Position numbers and translations under genes: made by a program. The notes beneath the pieces were generated by a model. That model had not been told where the DNA came from, made no database searches, and saw only the letters and a program-made list of their open reading frames with translations. Positions 19,048-27,730 of a stretch of DNA of 64,000 nucleotides are shown piece by piece. The DNA comes from Anaerolinea sp. (lineage in GTDB: Bacteria; Chloroflexota; Anaerolineae; Anaerolineales; Anaerolineaceae). The first letter of the stretch is position 1. Every line of letters begins with the position of its first letter. The stretch lies in the NCBI GenBank assembly GCA_020725865.1, contig DYEC01000009.1:62001-126000 (forward strand). Direction: 5' to 3'.

Positions 19048-20887
19048 TGAACATATTGATTATTTAGTTGACCGCCTATCTTCCTTTTCGGAAAGGGAAA
19101 AAGGGGCACCGGTGAAGGGTCAGACACCTATTGCACGCGGTTGGTCTTGGGAAACCGATAAAAACGGAGTATATCTTAAATGCTCCGATGAGGTAGAAGA
19201 ATGCCTTAACCTTCCACCTCACGCTTTCATCGGACAGCCATTGCTGGCGTTTAAACTGGCACCCAGAAGCACTGCAGAACTTCGTGATGTGTTTGCCGAG
19301 GGTATGGCGCGTAGAATACTGGTGCAGTTTCAAAATGCGGCGGGGGCTTGGTGCTCGGTATATATGAATATCAACCCGCGTCTGGATGAAAACGGCAAGC
19401 TCACCGGCTGGTATGGTTTCAACCAAATCGTGGCTCAAGAATCCGAACCGTTTGCTACAAGTTCTGAATCTCAGAAAACAGCACCTGCTCCTGTGCCAGT
19501 TAAAGCCTCAAGCGAAGTGCCAACCTCTCCCCCTCTCGACCGGGAAACCACCGGGCAGGAAAGCATGGAACTGGTTGATTACCTGATGGTAATCAGCCGC
19601 CGGAAATGGGTCATCTTAACAACCTTGTTATTTGCCCTGCTCATCGTTGTAATTTATATCCTCAATACACCCACTCTGTACACCGCCAAAACGGTTGTCC
19701 GCGTAACGAACCCTCGCTCCGGCAGTGCGGAATTTGTTGAATACAATATCGAACTGGGTGAACGAATCAAGGGAACATACGTTGAACTGGCAAATAGCAA
19801 TAGTGTAAGACAGGAATTGAGCAAGTACGTAAATCGCACTATCCCGGCCGCTGGAAGCTCGGGCTATCCGTCGATTAAGGCAACGGCGCTTGTAAATACT
19901 GAGCTTTTTGAGATCAGTGTAGAAGATCCAGACCCGGCCCTGGCACAGTTTGTCGCCAATAAGGTCGCAGAAATTCTCATCGAACAGGGCAAAAGTATAT
20001 TAAGCGACCAGGCGCTTCTGGTAAATGTTTACATTGCCGAGCCTGCCTCTCTCCCGGTCAAGCCTTCCAGTCCCAGCCCCTATCTGATACTGGTAATCGG
20101 GTTGGTGGTCGGCGCCTTAGGCGGTCTGGGGCTTGCATTCTTGTTTGAAGGATTAGACACCCGCCTATACACAGACAAACAAATTGAGCTACACACTGGC
20201 TTTCAGGTCATTGGCAACATCCCAGAAGAAGATCAACCAACTCCCGATCAGCTCTTCAAGCGCACAATTCATGCCGAGGCTTTTCGCCGCCTGCGTACCA
20301 ACATTTTCGCTCCTGCTCACAACAAAAACCTCAAAAGCCTGTTAGTGACCAGTGCTGTTCCAAAGGATGGCAAGTCAGCGATTGTCGCCAATCTGGCAGT
20401 CAGCATTTCACAAACCGGGCGCTCTGTGTTGATTATTGACGCCAATCTGCGCGCTCCAGCCATCCATAAATATTTTGCAGTGTCGAACGAAATGGGCTTA
20501 ACAAATGTTCTCTCTAACGAGATTGACTTTTCATCCGCGGTCCAGGCGACCAGTTATCCAAAGATCTGGGTCATCACCAGTGGCGTGGCCATTCAAAACC
20601 CCGTAGAAGTGCTCGATTCAGAACGAATGGCTGAAATTATCTCCCAAGCGGCAAAACAATACGATGTAGTACTGGTTGACTCTCCGGCATCCATTTCAGT
20701 AACTGATCCAACTGTGCTGACACCAATGGTGGATGGTGTGCTGTTAGTCGTCCGGCATAATTGGGTACGACGGGAAGCGTTACAAGCAACTATCCGACAC
20801 CTGACCGCAGTAAACGGAAACATTATCGGTATTGTATCCAACCGTACCGACCTTGGAGCGCGTACGCGCTTGTTAAGACTTCGTTAA
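19028..20887 (+). CDS. PAS-Wzz-BY-kinase fusion (polysaccharide co-polymerase/tyrosine kinase)
   Basis: A 619-residue protein with three parts. Residues 35-137 look like a PAS domain (WSWETDKNGVYLKCSDEVEE ... LTGWYGFNQIV). Residues 180-375 are a Wzz chain-length domain with membrane helices near 194-212 and 351-373. Residues 395-619 form a CpsD/BY-kinase ATPase. Walker A is PKDGKSAI, A' is IIDANLRAP (the usual DxD is DxN) and Walker B is VVLVDSPAS. No C-terminal Tyr cluster is present; the tail ends RTRLLRLR. It probably controls chain length and export at the membrane. The N-terminal PAS domain is unusual for Wzz-kinase proteins. Confidence 0.88.
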   Translation: MSKENLDEHIDYLVDRLSSFSEREKGAPVKGQTPIARGWSWETDKNGVYLKCSDEVEECLNLPPHAFIGQPLLAFKLAPRSTAELRDVFAEGMARRILVQFQNAAGAWCSVYMNINPRLDENGKLTGWYGFNQIVAQESEPFATSSESQKTAPAPVPVKASSEVPTSPPLDRETTGQESMELVDYLMVISRRKWVILTTLLFALLIVVIYILNTPTLYTAKTVVRVTNPRSGSAEFVEYNIELGERIKGTYVELANSNSVRQELSKYVNRTIPAAGSSGYPSIKATALVNTELFEISVEDPDPALAQFVANKVAEILIEQGKSILSDQALLVNVYIAEPASLPVKPSSPSPYLILVIGLVVGALGGLGLAFLFEGLDTRLYTDKQIELHTGFQVIGNIPEEDQPTPDQLFKRTIHAEAFRRLRTNIFAPAHNKNLKSLLVTSAVPKDGKSAIVANLAVSISQTGRSVLIIDANLRAPAIHKYFAVSNEMGLTNVLSNEIDFSSAVQATSYPKIWVITSGVAIQNPVEVLDSERMAEIISQAAKQYDVVLVDSPASISVTDPTVLTPMVDGVLLVVRHNWVRREALQATIRHLTAVNGNIIGIVSNRTDLGARTRLLRLR

Positions 20888-20934
20888 TCACGGTTTATTG
20901 AGATGTTCTTTTAGTTAGCGAGGAGAATGATTAT

Positions 20935-22428
20935 ATGCAGGCGCCATGGCAACAGTCCAGGCTATCCGATAAAACCACTCAGCTTATTATTGCTGGTATC
21001 TTAGGGGCAATCCTGGGGGTGATGTTCCTGTTCCTGCCGCCGCTGACGGTTGCCCTGCTGACTGGTGTGGCTTTTCTGGCTGTATTGGCAATCAAAAAGC
21101 CCGAATTAGCACTGCTGGGTTTACTGGTCATCATATCAAGTCTGTTTCCAGACACAGTTTTTCCTCGCATCAATTTGATCGCGTTCAACCTCTACATCAC
21201 AGATATCCTGATCGTCATTTTCTTGTTTTTGATCATTCTCCGCTGGCTGGTGGATCGAAACTATCCATTGATACGCACCCCGCTGGATATACCCTTCCTG
21301 GCATTTTGTGTTTGGGCAGCCGTAACAGCACTATACGGGTATTGGATGAATGATGTCCCCCGTTATCGCATGATCCCAGAGCTGCGAATGGCGGAGTATT
21401 ACATTTCGTTTTTCCTGTTCACCAATCTATTACGTACCCCGGGCAGTCTGCGCTTCCTATTGCGCTGGTTTTTCATTCTGGCAACTCTGGTTGGCGTGGT
21501 GATGATTGTTCAGTATTTCCTGGGCTACACTTCCCCAATTTTAGCTGGACGCGTTGAGGTATTGGTCACATCGGAACAGGGGCGTATTTATCAAGAAGTC
21601 ACCCGTATCACTGACACTTCTGGTGAGGGTTTAATCACAATGGCATTCATGCTCAAATCGGTCATGCTATTCATTGACCGATTACGCATTCGCAAGATGG
21701 CTGATTTGATCCAGTGGGGCATCATTGGCACCGGTTTTTTGATGACTTTCAACCGTACACACTGGCTGATGGCGTTTTTTGTAATTGGCATGACAGCTCT
21801 TCTGGTCGGGAAACAGGAGCGGCAAAAACTGCTCTACTGGTCCCTGGCAGTTATCTTACTGGGCGTATTCTTGATCAGTGCAATACTGATCCTTTTGCCC
21901 GAATCCGGACCGGCGACTTTCCTGCGCGCTTTCGGGGGACGCCTCTTTTCGGTAACCGCCAGTGATTTATACCGCGACCCTAACACCAGTACGTTGCTCT
22001 GGCGCAACTTTGAGTATGAATACGGCCTCCCCCAGGTCTGGTCTCACCCGATTATGGGGCTTGGGCTGGGCGCTAATTATCGTCCTCTATTAATGAATGT
22101 AGATGGCTATTGGTCTGATGGACGACATTTTGTTCACAACAGCCATCTCTGGGTAGCAATGAAAACCGGTTTGGTAGGCTTTTTCTTCTATCTCTGGTTC
22201 CTTCTGGGATTTGTATGGCACGGATTGCGGTCGTGGCGGTCCATTGCAGATGTATCTCTGCGGGGTATGGTATTGGGAAGTGCTTTATCGATTCTGGCAA
22301 TTGTCATTGGCGCGAATGCCCATGCAATTACCATGTCCCTGTACTGGATCCCAGTATTGACATTTGTCATTGGAACCAGCGAAGTGATCATCCTGCGTCA
22401 TTCCAACCACGCGAGAGGTCAAACATGA
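20935..22428 (+). CDS. Wzy-like O-antigen ligase/polymerase family membrane protein
   Basis: A 497-residue protein with about 12 membrane helices and a long extracytoplasmic loop near residues 325-385 containing WSHPIMGLGLGANYR and HFVHNSHLW. These fit the Wzy_C/O-antigen ligase family (PF04932), whose GxGxG and HNxxL motifs lie in that loop. It would polymerise lipid-linked repeat units outside the membrane. GAGGAG lies 11 bases before the ATG. The stop overlaps the next start (ATGA). Ligase activity on another acceptor is the alternative. Confidence 0.85.
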   Translation: MQAPWQQSRLSDKTTQLIIAGILGAILGVMFLFLPPLTVALLTGVAFLAVLAIKKPELALLGLLVIISSLFPDTVFPRINLIAFNLYITDILIVIFLFLIILRWLVDRNYPLIRTPLDIPFLAFCVWAAVTALYGYWMNDVPRYRMIPELRMAEYYISFFLFTNLLRTPGSLRFLLRWFFILATLVGVVMIVQYFLGYTSPILAGRVEVLVTSEQGRIYQEVTRITDTSGEGLITMAFMLKSVMLFIDRLRIRKMADLIQWGIIGTGFLMTFNRTHWLMAFFVIGMTALLVGKQERQKLLYWSLAVILLGVFLISAILILLPESGPATFLRAFGGRLFSVTASDLYRDPNTSTLLWRNFEYEYGLPQVWSHPIMGLGLGANYRPLLMNVDGYWSDGRHFVHNSHLWVAMKTGLVGFFFYLWFLLGFVWHGLRSWRSIADVSLRGMVLGSALSILAIVIGANAHAITMSLYWIPVLTFVIGTSEVIILRHSNHARGQT

Positions 22429-23333
22429 GTAAGGTCACCAGGCTACTCTTGTGGATGTTGCTATACCTGGCAATTGCCCTTAATCTGGATCAGATCGGGT
22501 TCAATGGTCAGACTTGGCTTGAACTACATCCCCTGGTTTACTTCTTCACGGGTGCTGTTGTGGTCCTTTGTCTGATCATTTCCTCTCTGCGTCAGATGCC
22601 ACAATTGCTACTGATGGCGACCTTCAGTATCGTATATATTGCCTTGAGACTCATCATCAGACAGAATACCGTTTCCCCAAATGAAAGCGACCAGCTCTAC
22701 GGAATGATCATTGAGCTGGCATTACTAAATCTTGGCATCTTCCTGACACACCGATTTACACAATATCTATCCGAGCTCGAGGACTTGATCAATATTTCGA
22801 TATTGGGACAAAGCAAGCGTCAGATATTTGACTTGAATCAGGTTTCCGATATGGTCGAGGGTGAATTCAATCGCGGCCGGCGATACAATTACCCAATTTC
22901 GGCTTTAGTTATTGATTCGAAGGTAGACCTTATTGGACAAATCAACGCAAGCCCCAACCGAGTCATTGAAGACATTGCTCAGCGTATCAAGACAAAATAT
23001 CTCTCTGCACGATTGACCAAGTCTATAAGCGAGCAAATCCGCCAGTCAGATATGATTGTCAGGCTAGACAAAGGCTCAAAGGTATTAGTACTCTTTCCTG
23101 AAACGTCACCAGAAAATGCCAGAATGCTTGCCAACCGTCTTCAGGAAAGGGCTATCCGCGAACTAGGGATTTCCTTCACCTATGGCATAGCCTCATTCCC
23201 ACAAGATGCTCTAACGTTCCGGGCTGTGTTAAACAAAGCGGAAGGTGAACTGTCCCCCACTGTGAAAACAGAAATGCAAACGGAACGGGAAATTAGCAGT
23301 CAAATTAAAAAACAATCCTTGCAGCCAAAATAA
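22425..23333 (+). CDS. Membrane protein with degenerate GGDEF domain
   Basis: A 302-residue protein. The ATG at 22425 overlaps the wzy stop. Three or four membrane helices occupy residues 1-115. The C-terminal half has the diguanylate cyclase fold pattern: GRRYNYPISALVIDSKVD (strand 1), IRQSDMIVRLDKGSKVLVLF (where GGDEF should be) and ISFTYGIASFPQDALTFRAV. The GGDEF motif is replaced by LDKGSKV and the metal-binding Asp is altered, so synthesis of c-di-GMP is not expected. It could still bind a nucleotide or a partner, for example as a structural sensor for the BcsB-like protein next door. GGDEF ancestry is fairly clear; function is inference. Confidence 0.78.
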   Translation: MSKVTRLLLWMLLYLAIALNLDQIGFNGQTWLELHPLVYFFTGAVVVLCLIISSLRQMPQLLLMATFSIVYIALRLIIRQNTVSPNESDQLYGMIIELALLNLGIFLTHRFTQYLSELEDLINISILGQSKRQIFDLNQVSDMVEGEFNRGRRYNYPISALVIDSKVDLIGQINASPNRVIEDIAQRIKTKYLSARLTKSISEQIRQSDMIVRLDKGSKVLVLFPETSPENARMLANRLQERAIRELGISFTYGIASFPQDALTFRAVLNKAEGELSPTVKTEMQTEREISSQIKKQSLQPK

Positions 23334-23380
23334 GAAGCACGCTGCCTTGCTTAGTTATGAAGAATGGAGAGGTAACAATT

Positions 23381-25816
23381 ATGAAACAGACAATTTTCTC
23401 AATCATCAAAATCAGTGGTATAGCCTTGATGCTGATTTTCATTGCAAATATCACTTTGGGGCAAGCGGCTTCTACATTGGCTGGGCCACAGCCACAGGGT
23501 AGCCAGCCTGTCACTCCAACCCCCACCCCAAGCAATCAGCAGGTGGCAACTGCCGTGCCGGTTCAGCCCGCGGGCATTTCCTCACTAGCAACGGTCACGC
23601 CTTTGCCGGAAGTTAACAAATTTAGCAATACGGCACAGTTCACCTTTAGTGATATTGAACAGCCAACATTTGTCATGACCTATCCCTCGATCACCGAGAT
23701 TTACTTTCGCCTACCTGCACAATGGGAATTGAAAGGTGAGAACTATATCACTTTGCACTATGACCTGGTAGATGATTACAGCAGTCCTCCGGGCTCGGCA
23801 ACCGGTGTTCCGCAAAACCGCTCCTATTTATCGCCGGAGTTGTATGCAGGCTACAGGGCTTCATTAGTAATTTATGTAAACGAGCTTTACGCGGCCTCCT
23901 TCTCACCGATTTCAGGTAACGACAACTATTATACGTTTCCCATTCCCAGCGCGGCTTCTGCACTGCGCACCAATCCTACTAACGAATATTTTATTCGCCT
24001 CGAATATGTCAATGATCGTGATCCCTATTGTCTTTACAATGGTATTCTCACTATTAAAGATGATTCAAACATCAAATTAAATTTCTCGCCGGTTGTTCCT
24101 GCACTGGATTTGGGTTTCTTCCCGGCACCGCTTGTTCAGAATTCATTTCTACCTGAAACACTTTACGTTATTGTGCCTGATAACCCAACTGACAATGACT
24201 TGAGCACCGCGGCTATCGTCTCCGGTTTGTTCGGCAAGAATGCCGGCGCCAATCTAAGATTGGAACTCATTCGCGCCTCACAAGCTACCCGCAATCTGTT
24301 ATCAAATTCGAGTTTCATCGTGGTTGGCAGACCGGATAAAAATACTTTCTTGCAATCCCTTTATAAAGCGAACATCTTTTCAACCAGCTATGGGGGCGGA
24401 AATATTATCAACAACAGCACCTTACAACCTATACCTGCGGGAGATGGCATTCTGCAAATTGCAGCTTCGCCTTTCAACCCGTATAACAGTGTTTTAGCCA
24501 TTACCGGAAGCACTGACGAAGCCGTCTTGCTGGCAGCACAAAGCCTGGGTAGTCAGACCATTGGACAGGAGGGTTTCCTATCCATTATCAAGGAGGGCAG
24601 TTTGCCTCCAAAACCCAAGCCTCTTTCTGATGTTGTCACCCTCAAAGATCTGGGCTACGTGGAACGCCCGATTTACGGCATCGGTGATCGAACTTTGACC
24701 TTTGCATTTTACATTCCGCGCAACTGGGAAATGCAGGACGGTCAGCAATTTGTCATGAATTTTGCTAATTCAGATAATCTCGATCAGGCAACCTCAAGTA
24801 TCGCACTTTACCTCAATGGTCGCCCAATTAGTTCAACCGTGATTGATACCAGACGAGGAGACAAACAGGTTATATTTCCTATTAACAAACAAGACTTGAT
24901 CGTAGGCAGTGCTAACTTCTTGAGAATCGAGATCATCAGCGCCTCTAATCTCATCTGTCACTACCGTCCAAGATCGTTCTGGGTCAGTGTTCGCGATACA
25001 AGTTGGCTCAACCTGCCCCACACCATTGTGACTGAGCCGGATGCCATTCAGCCGCTCTCTCATCCTCTTTACTATCTGGCATTTCAGCCTGATGTTTTGT
25101 TCTCTATGCCGCCCAAACCGACCGATCTGGATTTACGGGCGCTGGCAAATCTGAGCCGATTACTGGGTCAGATTGGAGCGCCATATTTCAATTTCAAAGT
25201 TACCCAAGACCCAAACTTTGACTTCCGCGACCGCAGCGATATGAATGTAGTGATCTTTGGAAGACCAAGCACAAATCCGCAAATAGCTCGTTTGAACGAC
25301 GCACTGCCTCAACCCTTCGTTGAAGGTGAAGATTCACTGAAACAGGAAGTTAACGGCGCGGTTTACCGGCTGCCAGCAAGTGCAAATATTGGTGTGGTGG
25401 AAGTGCTTTCAGCTCCCTGGAATAAGCTCGCAGGTGTTACTTTGGTTTCCGGCACATCGGAGCAGGGCTATCAATGGGCAGTGGATAAAGCAACGCGTTC
25501 TGACTTTCTGGGGGATTTCTTCGGCGATGTTGTATTTGTCGGAGAAACTACTGTCCGTGCTTATCGCTCCTTTGTCCTGAATATTGCTCTTGAACGCGTA
25601 GGAGGAGCTGTCACAGGAACTCAGATGCCTCTGGAAACCGTGCAGGCAACCCAAGCCGCCACAAGTGTCTCTCCAGTTGAGCCTTATGTCCCAACATCTC
25701 AGCCAAAAGCTGGAGGGGGGGTAACCACCTACGTCCTCTACGGACTGCTCGGTATAGGTTTGATCATCCTGATACTGGCAGCCATCCAAACTGCTAGAGG
25801 CGGGCGTCGAAGCTAA
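23381..25816 (+). CDS. BcsB-like cellulose-synthase-regulatory-subunit-type protein
   Basis: An 811-residue protein. The ATG at 23381 has GGAGAGG upstream. It has an N-terminal signal peptide, a Gln/Pro/Thr-rich linker, two repeated jelly-roll-like segments typical of BcsB (QPTFVMTYPSITEIYFRLPA near residue 95 and ERPIYGIGDRTLTFAFYIPR near 430) and one C-terminal helix (LYGLLGIGLIILILAA) with a basic tail. BcsB is normally the extracytoplasmic partner of cellulose synthase BcsA. No BcsA-type glycosyltransferase (PilZ, D,D,D,QxxRW) occurs in this window. Here it may guide a different polysaccharide through the wall. It is the last gene of the operon, before the hairpin at 25837. Confidence 0.82.
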   Translation: MKQTIFSIIKISGIALMLIFIANITLGQAASTLAGPQPQGSQPVTPTPTPSNQQVATAVPVQPAGISSLATVTPLPEVNKFSNTAQFTFSDIEQPTFVMTYPSITEIYFRLPAQWELKGENYITLHYDLVDDYSSPPGSATGVPQNRSYLSPELYAGYRASLVIYVNELYAASFSPISGNDNYYTFPIPSAASALRTNPTNEYFIRLEYVNDRDPYCLYNGILTIKDDSNIKLNFSPVVPALDLGFFPAPLVQNSFLPETLYVIVPDNPTDNDLSTAAIVSGLFGKNAGANLRLELIRASQATRNLLSNSSFIVVGRPDKNTFLQSLYKANIFSTSYGGGNIINNSTLQPIPAGDGILQIAASPFNPYNSVLAITGSTDEAVLLAAQSLGSQTIGQEGFLSIIKEGSLPPKPKPLSDVVTLKDLGYVERPIYGIGDRTLTFAFYIPRNWEMQDGQQFVMNFANSDNLDQATSSIALYLNGRPISSTVIDTRRGDKQVIFPINKQDLIVGSANFLRIEIISASNLICHYRPRSFWVSVRDTSWLNLPHTIVTEPDAIQPLSHPLYYLAFQPDVLFSMPPKPTDLDLRALANLSRLLGQIGAPYFNFKVTQDPNFDFRDRSDMNVVIFGRPSTNPQIARLNDALPQPFVEGEDSLKQEVNGAVYRLPASANIGVVEVLSAPWNKLAGVTLVSGTSEQGYQWAVDKATRSDFLGDFFGDVVFVGETTVRAYRSFVLNIALERVGGAVTGTQMPLETVQATQAATSVSPVEPYVPTSQPKAGGGVTTYVLYGLLGIGLIILILAAIQTARGGRRS

Positions 25817-25836
25817 ATTCTGGCAATAATAAAATC

Positions 25837-25874
25837 AACAGGGGCTGTCTCCTAAATAACGGACAGCCCCTGTT
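25837..25874. terminator. Bidirectional terminator between convergent EPS operons
   Basis: A 13-bp perfect stem (AACAGGGGCTGTC at 25837-25849 with 25862-25874) and a 12-base loop. On the minus strand it is followed by a T-rich run (GATTTTATTATTG), on the plus strand by TTGATAAAG. It sits between the BcsB-like gene and the converging acetyltransferase gene. Confidence 0.9.
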
Positions 25875-25889
25875 TGATAAAGCAATCCG

Positions 25890-26486
25890 TTAAACAGGCG
25901 AGAGACGACCATCGCTTAACCGATATTTTTGTCCACAGGATGTGCATACAGCCTGACTTTCTGTCAGACGCAGCTTTAAGCCGCATTTGCAAACCCAGCC
26001 ACGTTGCAGTGCTGGATTGCCAGTGACCAAGGAATAAGGCAAAGTATCGTGCGTCACGACGGCGCCAGCCCCAACTGTGCAAAATTCGCCAATGGTAACA
26101 CCTGCCAGGATGACAGCGCCAGCGCCTAACGTGGCACCATACTTAACCAGTGTCGGCTTGAACCAATCATGAGTCTCATAGCGCCCATGCGCTTCAGGCA
26201 AACGTGGAGAACGCGGATACAAATCATTGGTGAAAAATACATGTGGACCAACAAAAACACCATCCTCAAGGGTAACACCTTCAAATAACATATTACCGTT
26301 TTTGATGGTCACGCAATTACCAATGATGGCACCTTTTTCGATAAAGCAATGGTCGCCAATATTGCAGTTCTCGCCAATGTAAACGCCATTCATAACATGT
26401 GTGAATGCCCAGATACGGGTGTCTTTTCCAATTTGTGTTGTTTCGACCAGCGCTGTTGGATGTACATAATAAGATGGATTAGCCAT
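25890..26486 (-). CDS. Left-handed beta-helix sugar N-acetyltransferase (WlbB/WbpD-like) with zinc ribbon
   Basis: A 198-residue hexapeptide-repeat protein. The ATG at 26486 has GAGGAG 8 bases upstream. The repeats (IGKDTRIWAFTHV, IGENCNIGDHCFIEKGAIIG, GVFVGPHVFFTNDLYPRSP) and WFKPTLVKYGATLGAGAVI match the WlbB/WbpD family, which acetylates UDP-3-amino-uronic acid sugars. The C-terminus has a CKCG ... CTSCG pair, a short zinc-ribbon-like tail. It would complete the pathway begun by the oxidoreductase at 16040 and aminotransferase at 17140, though it sits at the end of the opposite operon. Confidence 0.88.
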   Translation of the reverse strand: MANPSYYVHPTALVETTQIGKDTRIWAFTHVMNGVYIGENCNIGDHCFIEKGAIIGNCVTIKNGNMLFEGVTLEDGVFVGPHVFFTNDLYPRSPRLPEAHGRYETHDWFKPTLVKYGATLGAGAVILAGVTIGEFCTVGAGAVVTHDTLPYSLVTGNPALQRGWVCKCGLKLRLTESQAVCTSCGQKYRLSDGRLSPV

Positions 26487-26523
26487 AATTGATTCTCCTC
26501 TCTTCCTGCATTTCATACTTCGG

Positions 26524-27717
26524 TCATTTAACCAGTTGATGTATAAGTGCCAGATAGCGTTCACGCTCACGTTCCCAGCTCTGACTTTCCGACAGCACAC
26601 GATCTGCACGAGCGACCAGCTCAGATCTCAAGGCAGGCTCTCGGTATAGCTTAAGAACACAAGCGGCAAACTGTTCAACATTTCCTGGTTCAAAAAACAA
26701 AACGGATTCGTCAGGAAATAATTCCTCTAATATCTGAAGACGTGAAGCAATAATTGGAAGCCCCATTACCGCATATTCCAGCACCTTACCAGGAATGGCA
26801 ATGGACATGTGAGGATCAGGCAATGCAGGATATATCCCTACGTCCGCCAGCGCCATCTGATGCGGTACTTCTTCCAGAGGGATAGGATGACGAAACTCAA
26901 CACAATCTGATACACCCAATGTATCCGCCAGTTGAATCAACTCAATCGCATGGTCCGAAAGTGGACCAAAGATCACCAGACGAAGTTGAGGAATATGTTT
27001 TACCATCGCCGGGATAGCACGAATCGCCACATCCAGACCATAACGCGGTGCAATCGTCCCCGGGTAGATGAGCGTAAAGTGATCATGCACTTTCTGACGC
27101 TCTGCCAGACACGCCGCTCGATCAAACACACGCGGATCAGGTTGATTTGTAATCACTGTCACCTTCTCCGCCGGAATACCTCTTGAGACAAGATTTCCCT
27201 TGAAATGGGGATTGGCAGTAACCACATGGTGTGCTAACGCAGTAGACAGACGCTCTTGAAGCTTCAACAAGGGGATCAGGATATGCTCTTCTCTTGCACG
27301 ATATTTCGATTGGTAAAACTCTGGCATCGGATCGTGAATATCCAGAATCAGTCGCGCTCCAAGCAAGCGCGGGATAAGCGCCGAAAAAACCAAAAAATCC
27401 GGCATGTTATGCACATGGATCACCTTGTATTGGTTTTTCAGGTATAGAACTATCAACCAAAAACTGTAAAAGAAAAGGGAGAGGAAATATTCAACCAGCA
27501 AAGAGATCAGACCGCCATGCATGCGCTTGATCGGAACAGGATACACGCGAATTCGTTCGTTCGACTGCGGATGTGGAGCGCCTTTCTCTGGCACACAAAC
27601 CACATCTACAGAAATACCCGAAAGCACAAGTCCTTCCACATACTGAATCACTCTTGCGTCTAAATAATAATTTTGATGTACCAGCATACACACTCGAAAT
27701 GGTTTTTTTGCAACCAT
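26524..27717 (-). CDS. GT4-type glycosyltransferase
   Basis: A 397-residue GT-B enzyme. The ATG at 27717 follows GAGGGGAAAAGG. The N-terminal domain begins FRVCMLVHQNYYLDARVIQY and has the conserved VIHVHNMPDFLV. The C-terminal domain holds LIYPGTIAPRYGLDVAIRA (nucleotide-binding start) and KVLEYAVMGLPIIASRLQ, which corresponds to the EPMACG-type region. It would add a sugar to the lipid-linked repeat on the cytoplasmic face. Donor and acceptor cannot be predicted. It lies 13 bases after the deacetylase gene. Confidence 0.87.
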   Translation of the reverse strand: MVAKKPFRVCMLVHQNYYLDARVIQYVEGLVLSGISVDVVCVPEKGAPHPQSNERIRVYPVPIKRMHGGLISLLVEYFLSLFFYSFWLIVLYLKNQYKVIHVHNMPDFLVFSALIPRLLGARLILDIHDPMPEFYQSKYRAREEHILIPLLKLQERLSTALAHHVVTANPHFKGNLVSRGIPAEKVTVITNQPDPRVFDRAACLAERQKVHDHFTLIYPGTIAPRYGLDVAIRAIPAMVKHIPQLRLVIFGPLSDHAIELIQLADTLGVSDCVEFRHPIPLEEVPHQMALADVGIYPALPDPHMSIAIPGKVLEYAVMGLPIIASRLQILEELFPDESVLFFEPGNVEQFAACVLKLYREPALRSELVARADRVLSESQSWERERERYLALIHQLVK

Positions 27718-27730
27718 ATGCCTTTTCCCC

